Shown here: in pieces, positions 33,385-44,516 of the stretch
Numbering within the stretch: the stretch's first letter is position 1
Layout of the letters: each line of letters starts with the position of its first letter
Position numbers and translations under genes: made by a program
Notes under the pieces: model-generated
What the model saw: only the letters and a program-made list of their open reading frames with translations
Database searches by the model: none
Told to the model about the DNA's origin: nothing
Origin: Leucocoprinus leucothites
Lineage: Eukaryota > Basidiomycota > Agaricomycetes > Agaricales > Agaricaceae
Direction: 5' to 3'
Assembly: GCA_013368445.1 (NCBI GenBank)
Contig: JAACJO010000045.1
Coordinates: forward strand, 1-64,000
DNA length: 64,000 nt

Positions 33385-34977
33385 CAGTGGCTCAAAAAAC
33401 TGTCCCAATGTTTTCGCATTTTGGATATATTTGCTAATACCAGGGCAGATATATGGCCTAGCATCCTGAAAATATTCACACAGGTACCTTGACATATTGG
33501 AAGCATATATTCCCATGATCACATGACCTTGTCCATCAATGAATTAGTAATGAATTATTAAAAATATCTACTCATTGGGACAGTTTTTTGACCCCCTGTC
33601 AGCCTCCCAGTATCTATCTTGTAACATGCCAGGGGAGCATCAGGGCAGGTGTGGGAGTAGTAAACAAGATCATGTGACCTTGGTTGACATGTTGAGATGG
33701 CTACAACTGTCTTTCTTCCTGCCACTACATCATGAAAGCTATCTCCTCTACCTAATACTCCCAAGTCACTTCTCTTCTCAAAGATGGCTATTCCTTGTGC
33801 CATATTGAACATAAAACTAGTCTAGGCAAGTCTACTGTTGGGAGGATCAATAAAGAAGTTGATGGGGACAAGGAAAACAACAAGGGAGGACGTCCTTCCA
33901 AGCTTTCTCCTCATGATAAAAAAGCAATAATTCACCAAATAACCTCTGGAAAGCTAGATAATGCTGTCCAGGCTACAAATTTCATTAACTCTACTCTGTC
34001 TGACCCTGTCACACCCCAAACTGTCAGAAATACCCTTCAGGATAATGGATTTTGCTCTGTAACCAAGATCAAATGACCTCTACTCAAAAAGCAACATTGT
34101 GAGGAATGCCTTGACTCTGCACATGAACATAGGAATTGGACAGTGGAGGACTGGAAGAGGGTGTTGTGGACAGATGAAACAAAGATCAACAGGATTGGGT
34201 CAGATGGAAAGGTGTATACCTGGAAGGAGAGGGGGGAACCACTGTCAGATAGGACCACTCTCCCTACTGTCAAACATGGAGGAGGTGGTAACATGATGGT
34301 GTGGGGGTGTATGGGGTGGAATGGGGTAGGAAAGCTGATTGAGGTTCAAGGGAATATGGATGCAGTGAAATACTGCGAGATTTTGGACAATGGGGTGGTG
34401 GAAAGCTTTGAAAAGTTGGAGATAGAGGAGGAGGAGAGGATATTCCAGCAGGATAATGACCCAAAACACACCTCAAAACTGGGACAACAATGGTTTGTGG
34501 ACAACAACATTCAAGTTCTATCATGCCCTGCACAATCCCCTGACCTAAATCCCATTGAACACCTCTGGACCTACCTGAAGGACCAGCTGAAGGCATATGA
34601 AAGACCACCTAAGGGAGTATTTGAATTGTGGGAGAGGCTAGTAGAGGAGTGGAATAAGATTCCAGCAGAAAGGTGCCAAAGGCTGATAGAAACCATGCCC
34701 AGAAGGATTGAGGCAGTTGTCAGGGCAAGAGGAGGTCATACAAAGTATTGAGTAGGTAGATAACAGAGGGTCAAAAAACTGTCCCAATGAGTAGATATTT
34801 TCGATAATTCATTAATAATTCATTGATGGACAAGGTCATGTGATCATGGGAATATATGCTCCCAATATGTCAAGGTACCTGTGTGAATATTTTCAGGATG
34901 CTAGGCCATATATCTGCCCTGGTATTAGCAAATATGTCCAAAATGCGAAAACATTGGGACAGTTTTTTGAGCCACTG
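33385..34977 (+). mobile_element. Tc1-like DNA transposon copy 2, decayed
   Basis: Same length (1593 bases) and family as copy 1, in the opposite orientation. TA at 33383-33384 and 34978-34979. The uninterrupted LTR at 41580-42547 shows the empty site (CTCGTAGAACC at about 42232-42242). The left inverted repeat has several C-to-T or G-to-A type differences from copy 1. Confidence 0.95.
33732..34751 (+). pseudogene. Tc1-like transposase, inactivated
   Basis: Corresponds to the 339-residue transposase of copy 1. TAA replaces the CAA codon shortly after the start (about 33753), TGA replaces CGA at 34075-34077, and several conserved arginines read cysteine or histidine. The downstream half is open from about 34143 to 34751 and keeps WTDETKIN, FQQDNDPKH and SPDLNPIEHLW. 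The changes are transitions at CG or CA, so the loss is by point decay rather than deletion. Confidence 0.9.
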
Positions 34978-35290
34978 TAGAACCATAGCTTTAAATACTA
35001 CGATGTATTTCCCTTTTCTTTAGTGAAATCTACCCCATCTCTCCGACTCAGTTTAGCTCTAAGTTTGAGCTTCTTAAGCATCGTTCTCACTCAAACCGGC
35101 TGCCCTCATCATTGTTTCACTCCTCAGCAATGTCTCACGTCGTCGCACGAGCGCTGAGTTATTATATCAATTAAAAATCTCATTAAACACATTTATTAAT
35201 CAAACTATCTATTTGGGTCAGAACCAACGACAGACGGACGCTGTCGTGCTTGCAACTTAAACCGCACTCACCTAGTCCACCTTCCCTTCA

Positions 35291-35310
35291 ACTGGAGCCC
35301 ACCGCGAGGG
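35291..35310 (+). promoter_or_regulatory. gypsy primer-binding site
   Basis: ACTGGAGCCCACCGCGAGGG follows the 5' LTR by one base; TGG is the complement of a tRNA CCA end. The donor tRNA is not identified. Confidence 0.65.
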
Positions 35311-35537
35311 GTTCTTGACCCATTTCTGCCCTTACAGATCGCTCTTTAGCCCAGGAAATCTCTCTGTCCCTCCAGGACCCCTTGTCTCTCTCAGAGCTCT
35401 CCCTATCCACAGCTGCCGACTTCTTCACTTGCCCTCCTAGTCCACCGTCATCCTCGTCTTCGACTCTCCACTTGTCCCAACTACGGTCCCCTCACGCAAA
35501 TACTTCCCTTCCACCTTCGAGTCCACAATCTATCCCC

Positions 35538-37856
35538 ATGGCATCTGATGCAGGTGATGAACAAAACCCACAAAACCAAGGACTTCAAAACCCACCTCCA
35601 ATTCGACAACCTCCTCACTATCGCCCTGCATTCCCATTTGCTATGGACGATGTTAATAACCCATTCCAGACTCCTCAGCGAGCCGGCCTCGGACCAGCTA
35701 ATTGGAACCTACCACCCTCGCTCTCAGCTCGCCCGGCACGTCCTACAATGCCTGGACCTCGTGATAGAGGTGCTCCAACCTTTGACGGGCATCCCCTGTC
35801 TTTGAAGCGCTTCTTCGATGAAGTAGACTATCTTGGAAATGCTTCTGGACTCACCCCAGCAGAGAAAATCCAGCACACTCTTCGATACCTTGACTACCGT
35901 GACTATGAAACCTGGAAGAGTCGTCCTTCAGCTCTAGGACGTGACTGGGAGGCTTTCAAAAGGGAGATTACCTCTTTATACCCAGGAGCCGATGAGGACC
36001 AGAGGTATACCCTGGTGGACCTGGAGCTTCTTGCCGATAAGCAGGTTCGGCAGGCAATGCAAGCACGTTACCAGTTCGGCGAGTACTATCGTCAGTTTGT
36101 CACTATTTCAGACTGGCTTCTAGCAAATGGCGAAATTTCCCTGTGAGAAAGGAACAATATATTTCTTAACGGATTTGACAGTAAATTCTGTGAGAAACTT
36201 ACCTCTTGCCTCCGGTTGAAGAATCCAGATCATCCTCTTCATCAACCATGGAGTATGGAAAGTATCACTGAGGCCGCCAGGTTCTTCCTCTCATCCAACG
36301 CAGCCGCTAGCAATCTTGTCCCCGTTCCCACTATACAACCTCAGCCCCACTTCGAGTCGCCTACCCCTTCCTATGCACCCCAGTCTCAATTTGCCACACC
36401 AGCACCTGTGATGCCAGCTCGCGAAACATTCGACATGTCTTCGCTCGAGCAGTTCATGGTATCTGATGTATTCATCTCAAAGTTAGCTGACAAACTTGGA
36501 ATTAGAGGGAATCATTCACCAGCCCCTTCCTCCAACAATTCTACCCCACATGCTCCTGGCCGTGCTTATGGGTGCATCGCATGTCTTGACCCCTCCCACT
36601 ATCACCAATCATGCCCTGTCATTGCTGACTACATTACTCGAGGGATCTGCAAGCGGGATGAGTATAACCATCTCGTTCTGATGGATGGAACTCTAATCAC
36701 CAATCGTGTTGCACCTGGACGCTCCGTGAAGGAACGCCTCGACAACTGGCTCAAGGCTCAAGGCCAGAAGGTGTCCACCAACATTGTGGAAGCATTCCCT
36801 GCTACCTCTCAGCAATACATCTACACTATCCCAGACAATACCCATGAGACACTCACCATCGGAGAAGTGACTGTTGACGAACTCGAAGAGCTCCGTCATT
36901 TGGATGCCGTTGCTGTCACGACGTTGAAGCGTGCCGAGGATATTCACAAACGAGTCGGGAATGCCCTTAAACCAAAAACCGGACCAGGTGTCACCACACG
37001 CTCTGCAGCAAAAGCAGCAGCTACCGCTCCTAAGGACAAACCTACCACTTCTTCGCTTGCTCCTCAGTCATTCCCTTCCCAAGCTAAGCTTAATACCACT
37101 CCTCCGAACATCACTTCATCCACCAATGGTCCCCAATTCCACTACAGAACCCCAATTGAAGACACAGCTGCTGCACAGAAGGTGTTAGAGAAAGGACTCG
37201 AGAGTACAGTCACACTTACCCAACGAGAGCTCTATGCAATCTCGCCTGACGTTCGCAAACTGATGAAGGTGCAGGTCACCCCGAGGAAACTTCTGGTTGA
37301 CGGGGCATCAGTTACTGTTGTAGAAGAGGCTGAGGAACATGACAAACCCGCCGAGGCAGTTTCAACCCTTATCCAGTCGACTCCAGCTCCTGTCGGTGAT
37401 CTTGTAGTTGCAAAGCCAGTTATGGAGCTCCGCACCCTTCCAGTAACACTCAAAGGTCAGCTTGAAGTTAATGCTATCCTCGACGAAGGATCGCAAATTA
37501 TCGGGCTTCGACGTGACCTATGGGAGAAACTCGGCCTTCCTATCCACTCTGATCAGACCATGCTTTTGGAATCAGCGAACAAGTCTTGTAATACAACGAT
37601 GGGTCTCTTACACAATCTTCGAGTATCTATTGGCGAGTGCGACTTCTACCTGCAAGTACAGGTTGCTGATAACACGTCATATGAAATGTTGCTTGGACAC
37701 CCCTTCCTTGCACTTGCTCAGGCCAACACTCGCCACTTTGCCAACGGTGACTCACACATCACACTCGTCGACCCCAACTCCCATTCCATCATAACTGTTC
37801 CCACTAAACCTCGCATTCGTAGCCTGCCTTCGCACTTGGCACCCTCGGGTTTTTAA
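35538..37856 (+). pseudogene. gypsy Gag plus aspartic protease, one nonsense codon
   Basis: ATG at 35538 (MASDAGDEQN). Capsid-type region with APTFDGHPLSLKRFFDEVDY and LRYLDYRDYETW. A TGA at 36144-36146 interrupts the frame where CGA is likely. The frame then continues to the stop at 37854-37856 with a zinc knuckle CIACLDPSHYHQSC (C-x2-C-x4-H-x4-C, about 36573-36614) and a protease-like core ILDEGSQI with MLLGHPFL downstream. LDEGS instead of LDTGS/LDSGA is a variant of the active-site motif that I believe occurs in other basidiomycete gypsy elements, so it need not mean inactivity. The reading frame is otherwise intact. Pol follows in another frame after a 107-base gap. Confidence 0.8.
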
Positions 37857-37963
37857 GCATCGATGATTCGGCTATTCGTCGAGGAGATATACTAAATCAA
37901 TCCAATCGAACACTCATATCGGCTGTACAACCTACCATTTCCATATCTCCTCTTTCTTGCTAC

Positions 37964-40900
37964 ATGATTTCGCCAATCACCTTCATGTCTACCCATTTCG
38001 AACCACTCGTATATCCAAAGGAAATCTATGAAGTCTCATTGTCAGCTTTACAATTGCCGTCTATAACAGTTTCGTCGTATGCTTACAAGAAAGTCGCTCA
38101 CCGAATCAAGCCCGTTGCTACTACACTACCCGAAGATTTTCATATTGTTCGTCGCATTCCATCCAGTCCTCTTGAATCTCTTCCTATTCTTCCCTTCCAT
38201 CCTCCCGAGTTTACTCCTGGCTCTCGCTATACACTCGAGCACAAGTCTGCAACACAGGTCAACACCGACGGATTTTTATGGCCAGAAGAAGAGAAGCTGG
38301 TACATCACCTTATAAAACTACAGGAGTTGGGATTTGCATGGACAGAGGAGGAAAAAGGGAAGTTTTTGTCAGACTATTTCGACCCCGTTGTGATACCAAC
38401 TATTGAACACGTACCTTGGAGTCTTAGGAATATTCCAATTCCTCCAGGTATCTTCGATCGGGTTGTTGAGATCATCAAGTCGAAAATCGCCACCGGGGTT
38501 TATGAACCCTCAAATTCGTCATATTGCTCGCGTTGGTTTTGTGTGTTGAAGAAGGATGGAAAGTCGTTGAGGTTGGTGCATGACTTGCAGCCACTGAATG
38601 CGGTGGTCATCAAAGACGCTGGGTTGCCGCCGATGGTAGAGCAGTATGCAGAGTCGTTTGGAGGACGTGGATGCTATGGGATATTCGATCTATTCGTCGG
38701 ATTCGATCAGCGTGAGCTCGCACAGGAATCTCGGGACCTTACCACTTTCCAATCCCCTCTCGGCACTCTTCGGCTGACGTCTATTCCTATGGGTTACACG
38801 AATTCCATGCAAATTCAGCACGGCGATCTCACCTTCCTTCTCCAAGATGAAATCCCTGACATCGCCATTCCCTTTGTTGACAATGTCCCTGTCAAAGGAC
38901 CCCCCACCCGCTACGAGCTAGGCCCTGATACCTTCGAGACCATCCCTCAGAATCCTGGAATCCGCCGCTTTGTCTGGGAACACCTACAAAATGTCAACCG
39001 AGTCATCCAACGCATTAAGCATGCTGGTGGTACCTTCTCTGCAGCGAAATCTCATATATGTGTCCCTTCTGCTGTTGTTGTCGGCCATCGTTGCACATAC
39101 GAAGGCCGTCTACCTGATACTTCTCGAGTTCAGAAAGTTGTTGATTGGCCTATTCCCAAATCACTCACCGAAGTTCGTGGTTTCCTTGGTACTGTCGGGA
39201 CCATACGCATTTTCATCAAGGACTATGCTACGATCGCTCGTCCCCTCGTTCGTCTCACTAGGAAGGATGTGGAGTTTGAGTTTGGAGAAGAGGAGTTGTT
39301 AGCTATGGAACGGTTGAAGGAGTTGGCGAAGAACTCACCTGCGATTCGCGCTGTTGACTATGCAAGTGGACGCGAAGTCATCTTGGCTGTTGATACCTCG
39401 GTTATTGCAGTCGGCTACATTCTGTCTCAGATTGGTGCCGATGCCAAGCGCTATCCATCACGGTTTGGATCACTCACCTTATCCGAAAGGGAGAGCCGGT
39501 ATTCACAGGCGAAGCTGGAGTTGTTCGGGTTGTTTCAAGCATTGAAAGATTGCCGGATTTGGATTGTCGGGGTGAAGAATTTGGTGGTAGAGGTCGATGC
39601 AAAATATATCAAAGGAATGATAAATAATCCTGATGTTCAACCCAACGTGACTATAAACAGGTGGATCTCAGCTATCCTACTCTTCGACTTTCGACTACGC
39701 CATGTTCCAGGACACTCACATGGTCCCGACGGTCTCTCTCGCCGCCCAAGTGCACCCAAGGACCCAGATGATAGAGACGACTATGAAGAGTGGATCGACG
39801 TCGCGAATTCCTTTTTCTACGAGTCGATCCCTTCACAGCCATCATCCAACCTTCAAGGCATCCATCCAGTTCTGCCCCAGTGGATCGAATCGTCTAACAC
39901 GTTCGGCATTGAAGCTCTGAACGCGCTCGCGGCTCCCGAGGATTCCCTATACAGGAGACAGCATACGGCCGTTCTGACTTCGGATTGCACTCACACACCA
40001 TTCCCCCATACGTCTCCTCACCCATCCGCTTCTACACCAGCTCTGGGAGTAGATCTAGGTCGCAATCATCAATCATCAGCGTTCACAGTAATGAGTGGTA
40101 ACTCACCAAGCCATCCCCCCACTACAATTCCACGGTCGGACAAGGCGAAGGCGAAGGACTTGGAATTGAAGAAGATCTTCAAATTTTTGAAGGACCCGTT
40201 GATGCGAGTTGGGAAGGAGGCCGAAGAACTGAAGGAGTTGATTAGAAAGGCGTCAGGTTTCTTTGCGGCAGATGGAAAGTTGTGGAAGAAGGACTCTAGG
40301 GCGAAGCATAAGTTGGTTGTTGAAGAGGGCAAGCGGTTAGACTTACTACAGCAGGCGCATGACGACCTCGGTCATAAAGGCATCTTCACAACCCGAGCGC
40401 GCGTCCTTGAACATTTCTGGTGGCCATATCTCGACGACGATATTCGCTGGTACCTGAAAACTTGCCATGAGTGCCAGACGCGATCCACACAGCATTTATA
40501 CATACCTCCGATGGTCCCTGTGCCCCTCTCACTCTTCCGCAAGGTCTATATTGACACCATGCTGATGCCGAAGTCCAACGGGTATCGTTACATTGTTCAT
40601 GCTCGCTGTTCGCTTTCGTCGTATCCGGAATGGCGCATGCTTCGTCACGAAAACGGCCGCACGATAGGTTCGTTTGTCTTCGAGGATATCCTCTGCCGTT
40701 GGGGTGCCATTGAGGAAATCGTCACCGATAATGGACCTGCGTTCATTGCTGCCATTGAGTACTTATCAAAGCAATATCACATAAACCACATCCGCATCTC
40801 ACCTTACAATTCCCATGCAAATGGTCCGGTGGAACGCCGTCATCGCAATGTCCGGGAGTCGTTGGTCAAGGCAGCAGAAGGCCAGGAATCTAAGTGGACG

Positions 40901-41410
40901 GTTGTGGCACTGTCAGTATTCTGGGCAGAACGAGTTACTATTCAGAAATCAACGGGCTACTCACCTTATTTCCTCGCACATGGCACCGAACCCCTCTTCC
41001 CCTTCGACCTCTTTGAGGCAACGTATCTAGCCCCTATCCTTGCTAGTCCCCTTCCCACTGCCGATCTCGTTGCCTATCGTGCGATTCAGCTCCAAAAATG
41101 GCCCGAGGATCTTGCTGAAGCTAAACGGCGTCTCTTGAAAGCTCGGTGGGAGTCCGTCCGACAGTTTGAAGAAGCCCACAAGAACCTAATTCGCGATTTC
41201 AATTTCGATGAGGGAGCGCTTGTTTTGGTTAGAAACTCACGACATGATGGAGATATTGGCGGCAAGACCAAGCCGCGGTATTTTGGTCCCATGGTTGTTG
41301 TGCGCAGAGTAAAGGGAGGGAGCTATGTGTTAGCAGAAATGGATGGAACGTTGTCCAAACTACGGTTTGCTGGCTTTCGACTAATCCCTTACCACGCTCA
41401 TGATTGCTGA
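37964..41410 (+). CDS. gypsy Pol: reverse transcriptase, RNase H, integrase
   Basis: Open frame of 1148 residues from the ATG at 37964. RT region: YCSRWFCVLKKDGKSLRLVH, GIFDLFVGFDQREL (first catalytic D), QSPLGTLRLTSIPMGYTNS, then FVDNVPVKGP. The usual FVDD has become FVDN at codon 307 (AAT, 38882-38884; GAC|GAT to GAC|AAT is a G-to-A change at CpG), which should abolish polymerisation. RNase H: VILAVDTSVIAVGYIL, LELFGLFQAL, HVPGHSHGPDGLSRR. Integrase: H2C2 zinc region (HDDLGHKG...CHECQTR), then core motifs YIDTMLMPKS, IVTDNGPAF and NGPVERRHRN. C-terminus GPMVVVRRVKGGSYVL without chromodomain. The frame is open but the enzyme is probably dead because of FVDN. Confidence 0.85.
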   Translation: MISPITFMSTHFEPLVYPKEIYEVSLSALQLPSITVSSYAYKKVAHRIKPVATTLPEDFHIVRRIPSSPLESLPILPFHPPEFTPGSRYTLEHKSATQVNTDGFLWPEEEKLVHHLIKLQELGFAWTEEEKGKFLSDYFDPVVIPTIEHVPWSLRNIPIPPGIFDRVVEIIKSKIATGVYEPSNSSYCSRWFCVLKKDGKSLRLVHDLQPLNAVVIKDAGLPPMVEQYAESFGGRGCYGIFDLFVGFDQRELAQESRDLTTFQSPLGTLRLTSIPMGYTNSMQIQHGDLTFLLQDEIPDIAIPFVDNVPVKGPPTRYELGPDTFETIPQNPGIRRFVWEHLQNVNRVIQRIKHAGGTFSAAKSHICVPSAVVVGHRCTYEGRLPDTSRVQKVVDWPIPKSLTEVRGFLGTVGTIRIFIKDYATIARPLVRLTRKDVEFEFGEEELLAMERLKELAKNSPAIRAVDYASGREVILAVDTSVIAVGYILSQIGADAKRYPSRFGSLTLSERESRYSQAKLELFGLFQALKDCRIWIVGVKNLVVEVDAKYIKGMINNPDVQPNVTINRWISAILLFDFRLRHVPGHSHGPDGLSRRPSAPKDPDDRDDYEEWIDVANSFFYESIPSQPSSNLQGIHPVLPQWIESSNTFGIEALNALAAPEDSLYRRQHTAVLTSDCTHTPFPHTSPHPSASTPALGVDLGRNHQSSAFTVMSGNSPSHPPTTIPRSDKAKAKDLELKKIFKFLKDPLMRVGKEAEELKELIRKASGFFAADGKLWKKDSRAKHKLVVEEGKRLDLLQQAHDDLGHKGIFTTRARVLEHFWWPYLDDDIRWYLKTCHECQTRSTQHLYIPPMVPVPLSLFRKVYIDTMLMPKSNGYRYIVHARCSLSSYPEWRMLRHENGRTIGSFVFEDILCRWGAIEEIVTDNGPAFIAAIEYLSKQYHINHIRISPYNSHANGPVERRHRNVRESLVKAAEGQESKWTVVALSVFWAERVTIQKSTGYSPYFLAHGTEPLFPFDLFEATYLAPILASPLPTADLVAYRAIQLQKWPEDLAEAKRRLLKARWESVRQFEEAHKNLIRDFNFDEGALVLVRNSRHDGDIGGKTKPRYFGPMVVVRRVKGGSYVLAEMDGTLSKLRFAGFRLIPYHAHDC

Positions 41411-41579
41411 TCAGTTCCTCTCACGCGTCTCATCAACGATGACATCGACAAATTCGTCGATGAAACTCACGAGCCCGATGACTTTTCGGACCGCTGGCGC
41501 GATATCCCCACTCTCAATGTCACTCTCCACACTCGTTTGGCACCTGACACGGACGTCAGTACAAAAAGAACCCCCCAGA
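41411..41579 (+). other. gypsy 3' internal region
   Basis: Short untranslated stretch between pol and the 3' LTR. A purine-rich tract AAAAAGAACCCCCCAGA lies directly before the LTR and may be the plus-strand primer, although the C run makes it atypical. Confidence 0.5.
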
Positions 41580-42547
41580 TGTAGAGATCGGATGTCGCGT
41601 GACGTCATATCACCGCCGTCACGCGTCATCTCTCTACTACTGATTAAGTTTCCTCCTTCTTCGACAACTCTCTGTGTACTAACCAACACCCTACTACCCT
41701 GGCAACGCACCAATCATCAATCATAGCCGACTACTGTATCAAGACGCCCCTGCACAGTCCTCGCCCAGTAGCCACCGCTTACCACCACTATCCCCCTCAG
41801 CTTTCCCCTTTCCTCTCTCAATTCCAGATGCCCCTTTCCTCTCTCCATTCTACACTTTCCTTTTATTACTCGCTATGCATATTTCGCATTCGGCATCTCC
41901 GCTTCAACGCAACCGAGTTAGGATCTGTCATCCAACTGACAGAAGTCCGAATATTTAATGTTTGCTTTATATTCCCTTTTCCATTCCTCCTCTCTTTCTC
42001 CTTCTAAAAATCTAATAAAATCGTCACTCGTGCTCTGGCTCAACCGCTATCGTTTCGTCTCATCGCCTAATGTAATAGTGTAGGTCTAAATGGCCACATG
42101 GACCCTTCTCTCCACCTACTTCTCCACCACTAATATTCCTTAGAATTCGCTTTCCCTTACAAAATCTCGACAAATCGTCTCGTAAACTGCTCCTTCCTGC
42201 TCCCTATAGTCAGCTACAGCATTGTAGATACTCGTAGAACCGTAGCTTTAAATACTACGATGTATTTCCCTTTTCTTTAGTGAAATCTACCCCATCTCTC
42301 CGACTCAGTTTAGCTCTAAGTTTGAGCTTCTTAAGCATCGTTCTCACTCAAACCGGCTGCCCTCATCATTGTTTCACTCCTCAGCAACGTCTCACGTCGT
42401 CGCACGAGCGCTGAGTTATTATATCAATTAAAAATCTCATTAAACACATTTATTAATCAAACTATCTATTTGGGTCAGAACCAACAACAGACGGACGCTG
42501 TCATGCTTGCAACTTAAACCGCACTCACCTAGTCCACCTTCCCTTCA
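41580..42547 (+). repeat. gypsy 3' LTR
   Basis: 968 bases, TGTAGAGATCGG...CCCTTCA. Nearly identical to the 5' LTR apart from the Tc1 insertion; the few differences I saw are transitions (for example CGCGTG versus CGCATG at the start). Confidence 0.95.
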
Positions 42548-43286
42548 CCATCCTTCACAGTAGTTTTGTGCCACTTGTGCCACTTAGACCTACTTGATTC
42601 CTGTTGTAATTATATTTTTATGGTCTTTTTTGTATAAATGGTAGATATATCAGTCATGTACCTTGTCCTTTTGCCCCCTGAATATTACTCTTGATGGGTT
42701 CAATCTAGTTCTCTCAGCATAAAGCATCTGCCTTGTGCTCAGCAAGTGAAGGGAGTGATACTGAGGATTCATCTGTGCTTGAGAGTCATTTGAATCATGC
42801 CCAATGACTATGAGAGGTCAGTAGATTCCAGCAAGGTGATTGGGATAAGCAGCTGCAGGTGGACAGGTATTTCCATAACCATATAAAAGTACAGTGGTTA
42901 TATTCATTATGGGCTTTTCATGATTGATTACACAGGGAGGGAGAGTAGGTAACTAGAGAATAAAGTGTTTTTCAACACAGCAGTGCTGAAGATGAGTGTA
43001 AGAGTGGAAGACAATGCCAGGAGTTCTGTGTGTCATTTCTGTAATGTTGAGACACAGAACTCCTTTCTTCCAAGGAGGGAGACCATAGATCTCCTTTCTG
43101 TTATCTATATGCTATAGCCTCTTATTTGTTATTATTGACCTGGTGTAAACAAATATTCAAGCTCAATGGTGGTCATAGGTAGAGGATCAGAGGGGTTTAT
43201 AGGATAGAGATAGACAGGAGCTGGTTGAAGAATGTGGGAGCATGCTATTGAAGGGAAATGGGTAGTTGTACCCCTGTAAATAAAAT
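42548..43286. other. Host sequence between two gypsy elements
   Basis: No gene recognised. It originally continued from 32727. It contains a strong hairpin (43019-43064). Confidence 0.35.
43019..43064 (+). repeat. Hairpin with 16-base arms
   Basis: Arms AGGAGTTCTGTGTGTC and GAGACACAGAACTCCT are inverted with one mismatch and a loop of about 14 bases. It could be the core of a small palindromic repeat; no TSD was determined. Confidence 0.55.
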
Positions 43287-43951
43287 TGTTATGTATATTG
43301 ATTATATCTAGCATTTGTTCCATCTACAATACAAAGTCAATATTAGCTTTACTTAAGTAATATTGCAATTATATTTTCCTCTTATTTGTTCTTGTATTTT
43401 CTAGTTTGTTTTGACTTATTTACTTTGTCTTATTATAACTTATTATAACTTGTTTGGTTTTGTTTATATTTTGATGACATGTGATTGTTAAATATAGCTG
43501 TGCTATATTTGGACTTACCTTGTGATTGATCAGATGATCAAAGAAGAACTTCTTTAGAAGAACTTCTAAAGCTTCTTTGACAGATCGCATCTTATATAGT
43601 TTAATTAGCATTAAGGAAGCTGTACACTTCTCTTCTTTCATTAGAAGCCCTTAGCCCTCGTTAATAATAGATACAAACTTGTATTGTATATAAGTCATCA
43701 ACATCTACCAAGGAGAAACATTGTTTCTACTTGGTTAGGTGGAGACTCAATACAAGCCTTTATCTATACAAAGTCAAATTGAAACTTAAGTCATTAAGAT
43801 CCCAATTACCAAAGTCTTATTATTATAATTGCCATATTATAACTCTGACTTAGTAAACGATTTTGTTGCTTACCAAGAAGGAGTCCCCTTTGATAAGATC
43901 TACTCGATACTTATCGCACCAGCTTAGGACTGGGCTGGCATCACCATAACA
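43287..43951 (+). repeat. Chromovirus copy A 5' LTR
   Basis: Ends are the short inverted repeat TGTTATG/CATAACA. Contains a self-complementary AAGAACTTCTTTAGAAG block (about 43545-43570). Related LTRs occur at 51540, 53807, 54548 and 63533. Confidence 0.95.
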
Positions 43952-44516
43952 TTAAGTAGAAATGATCCTTCTCTGTTAGCACAGAGCCATTACTTTGCCC
44001 AGTAACCCAACAATGTTACAAACACTGTTGATTTGGGTTATCGTGGTTATAGCACAAGCTGTCCCAAAACTATTGTGCATAACAACAAAGAGAGAGTTGA
44101 CACACATTGCAAACTAGTGGAATAGTTGAGGATCACTCTTATTGATCTGAGCAGATACCCATACTCTTAAAACATTTGGAGGCTAGTGAGAGCTAAGGTC
44201 ATTGTACCTAAATCTCAAATAAGATACCAGACCCAAGGGTAGATACTCAGAAGGGAGAAATTTGCCAGAAGATTTGGCATATCTCTGAAGAATACCAGAC
44301 CTGAGGGTAAATACTCAGAAGACAGTATATCTGTTAAAAGTCTTAAGAGACTATAAATACAGTCCTAGTGACTATAAAGGTAAGTCCAAAGTGACTATAA
44401 ACTAATTTTCCAATCACAGCAGAATCAAACTGCAAGTGTGATAATTGTCTTAAGGACAATCTTCCATTTAAGACCATACCAGGTGTCTCCCTAGGCACCC
44501 ATAGTCATAATCCACA

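Larger units (their letters stand above)
32728..35290 (+). repeat. gypsy 5' LTR, interrupted by Tc1 copy 2
   Basis: Starts TGTAGAGATCGG and ends CCCTTCA. Its span of 2563 bases minus the 1593-base transposon and the extra TA equals 968, the exact length of the 3' LTR. Confidence 0.9.
32728..42547 (+). mobile_element. Ty3/gypsy LTR retrotransposon with nested Tc1 in its 5' LTR
   Basis: Two LTRs of 968 bases (after removal of the Tc1 copy and one TA from the 5' one), a primer-binding site, gag, protease and pol. Target duplication is CCAT (32724-32727 and 42548-42551), or ACCAT if the last A is counted. No chromodomain was seen. The copy carries a nonsense codon in gag and a mutated RT active site and is probably dead. 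Confidence 0.9.

Noticed and set aside
43420..43641. Open frame of 73-82 codons antisense to the chromovirus LTR, present in several LTRs (also 54857-55105 and 63665-63886)
   Set aside because: It is broken by the extra 15-base unit in the copy A 3' LTR, has no motif, and its conservation is explained by LTR homology.
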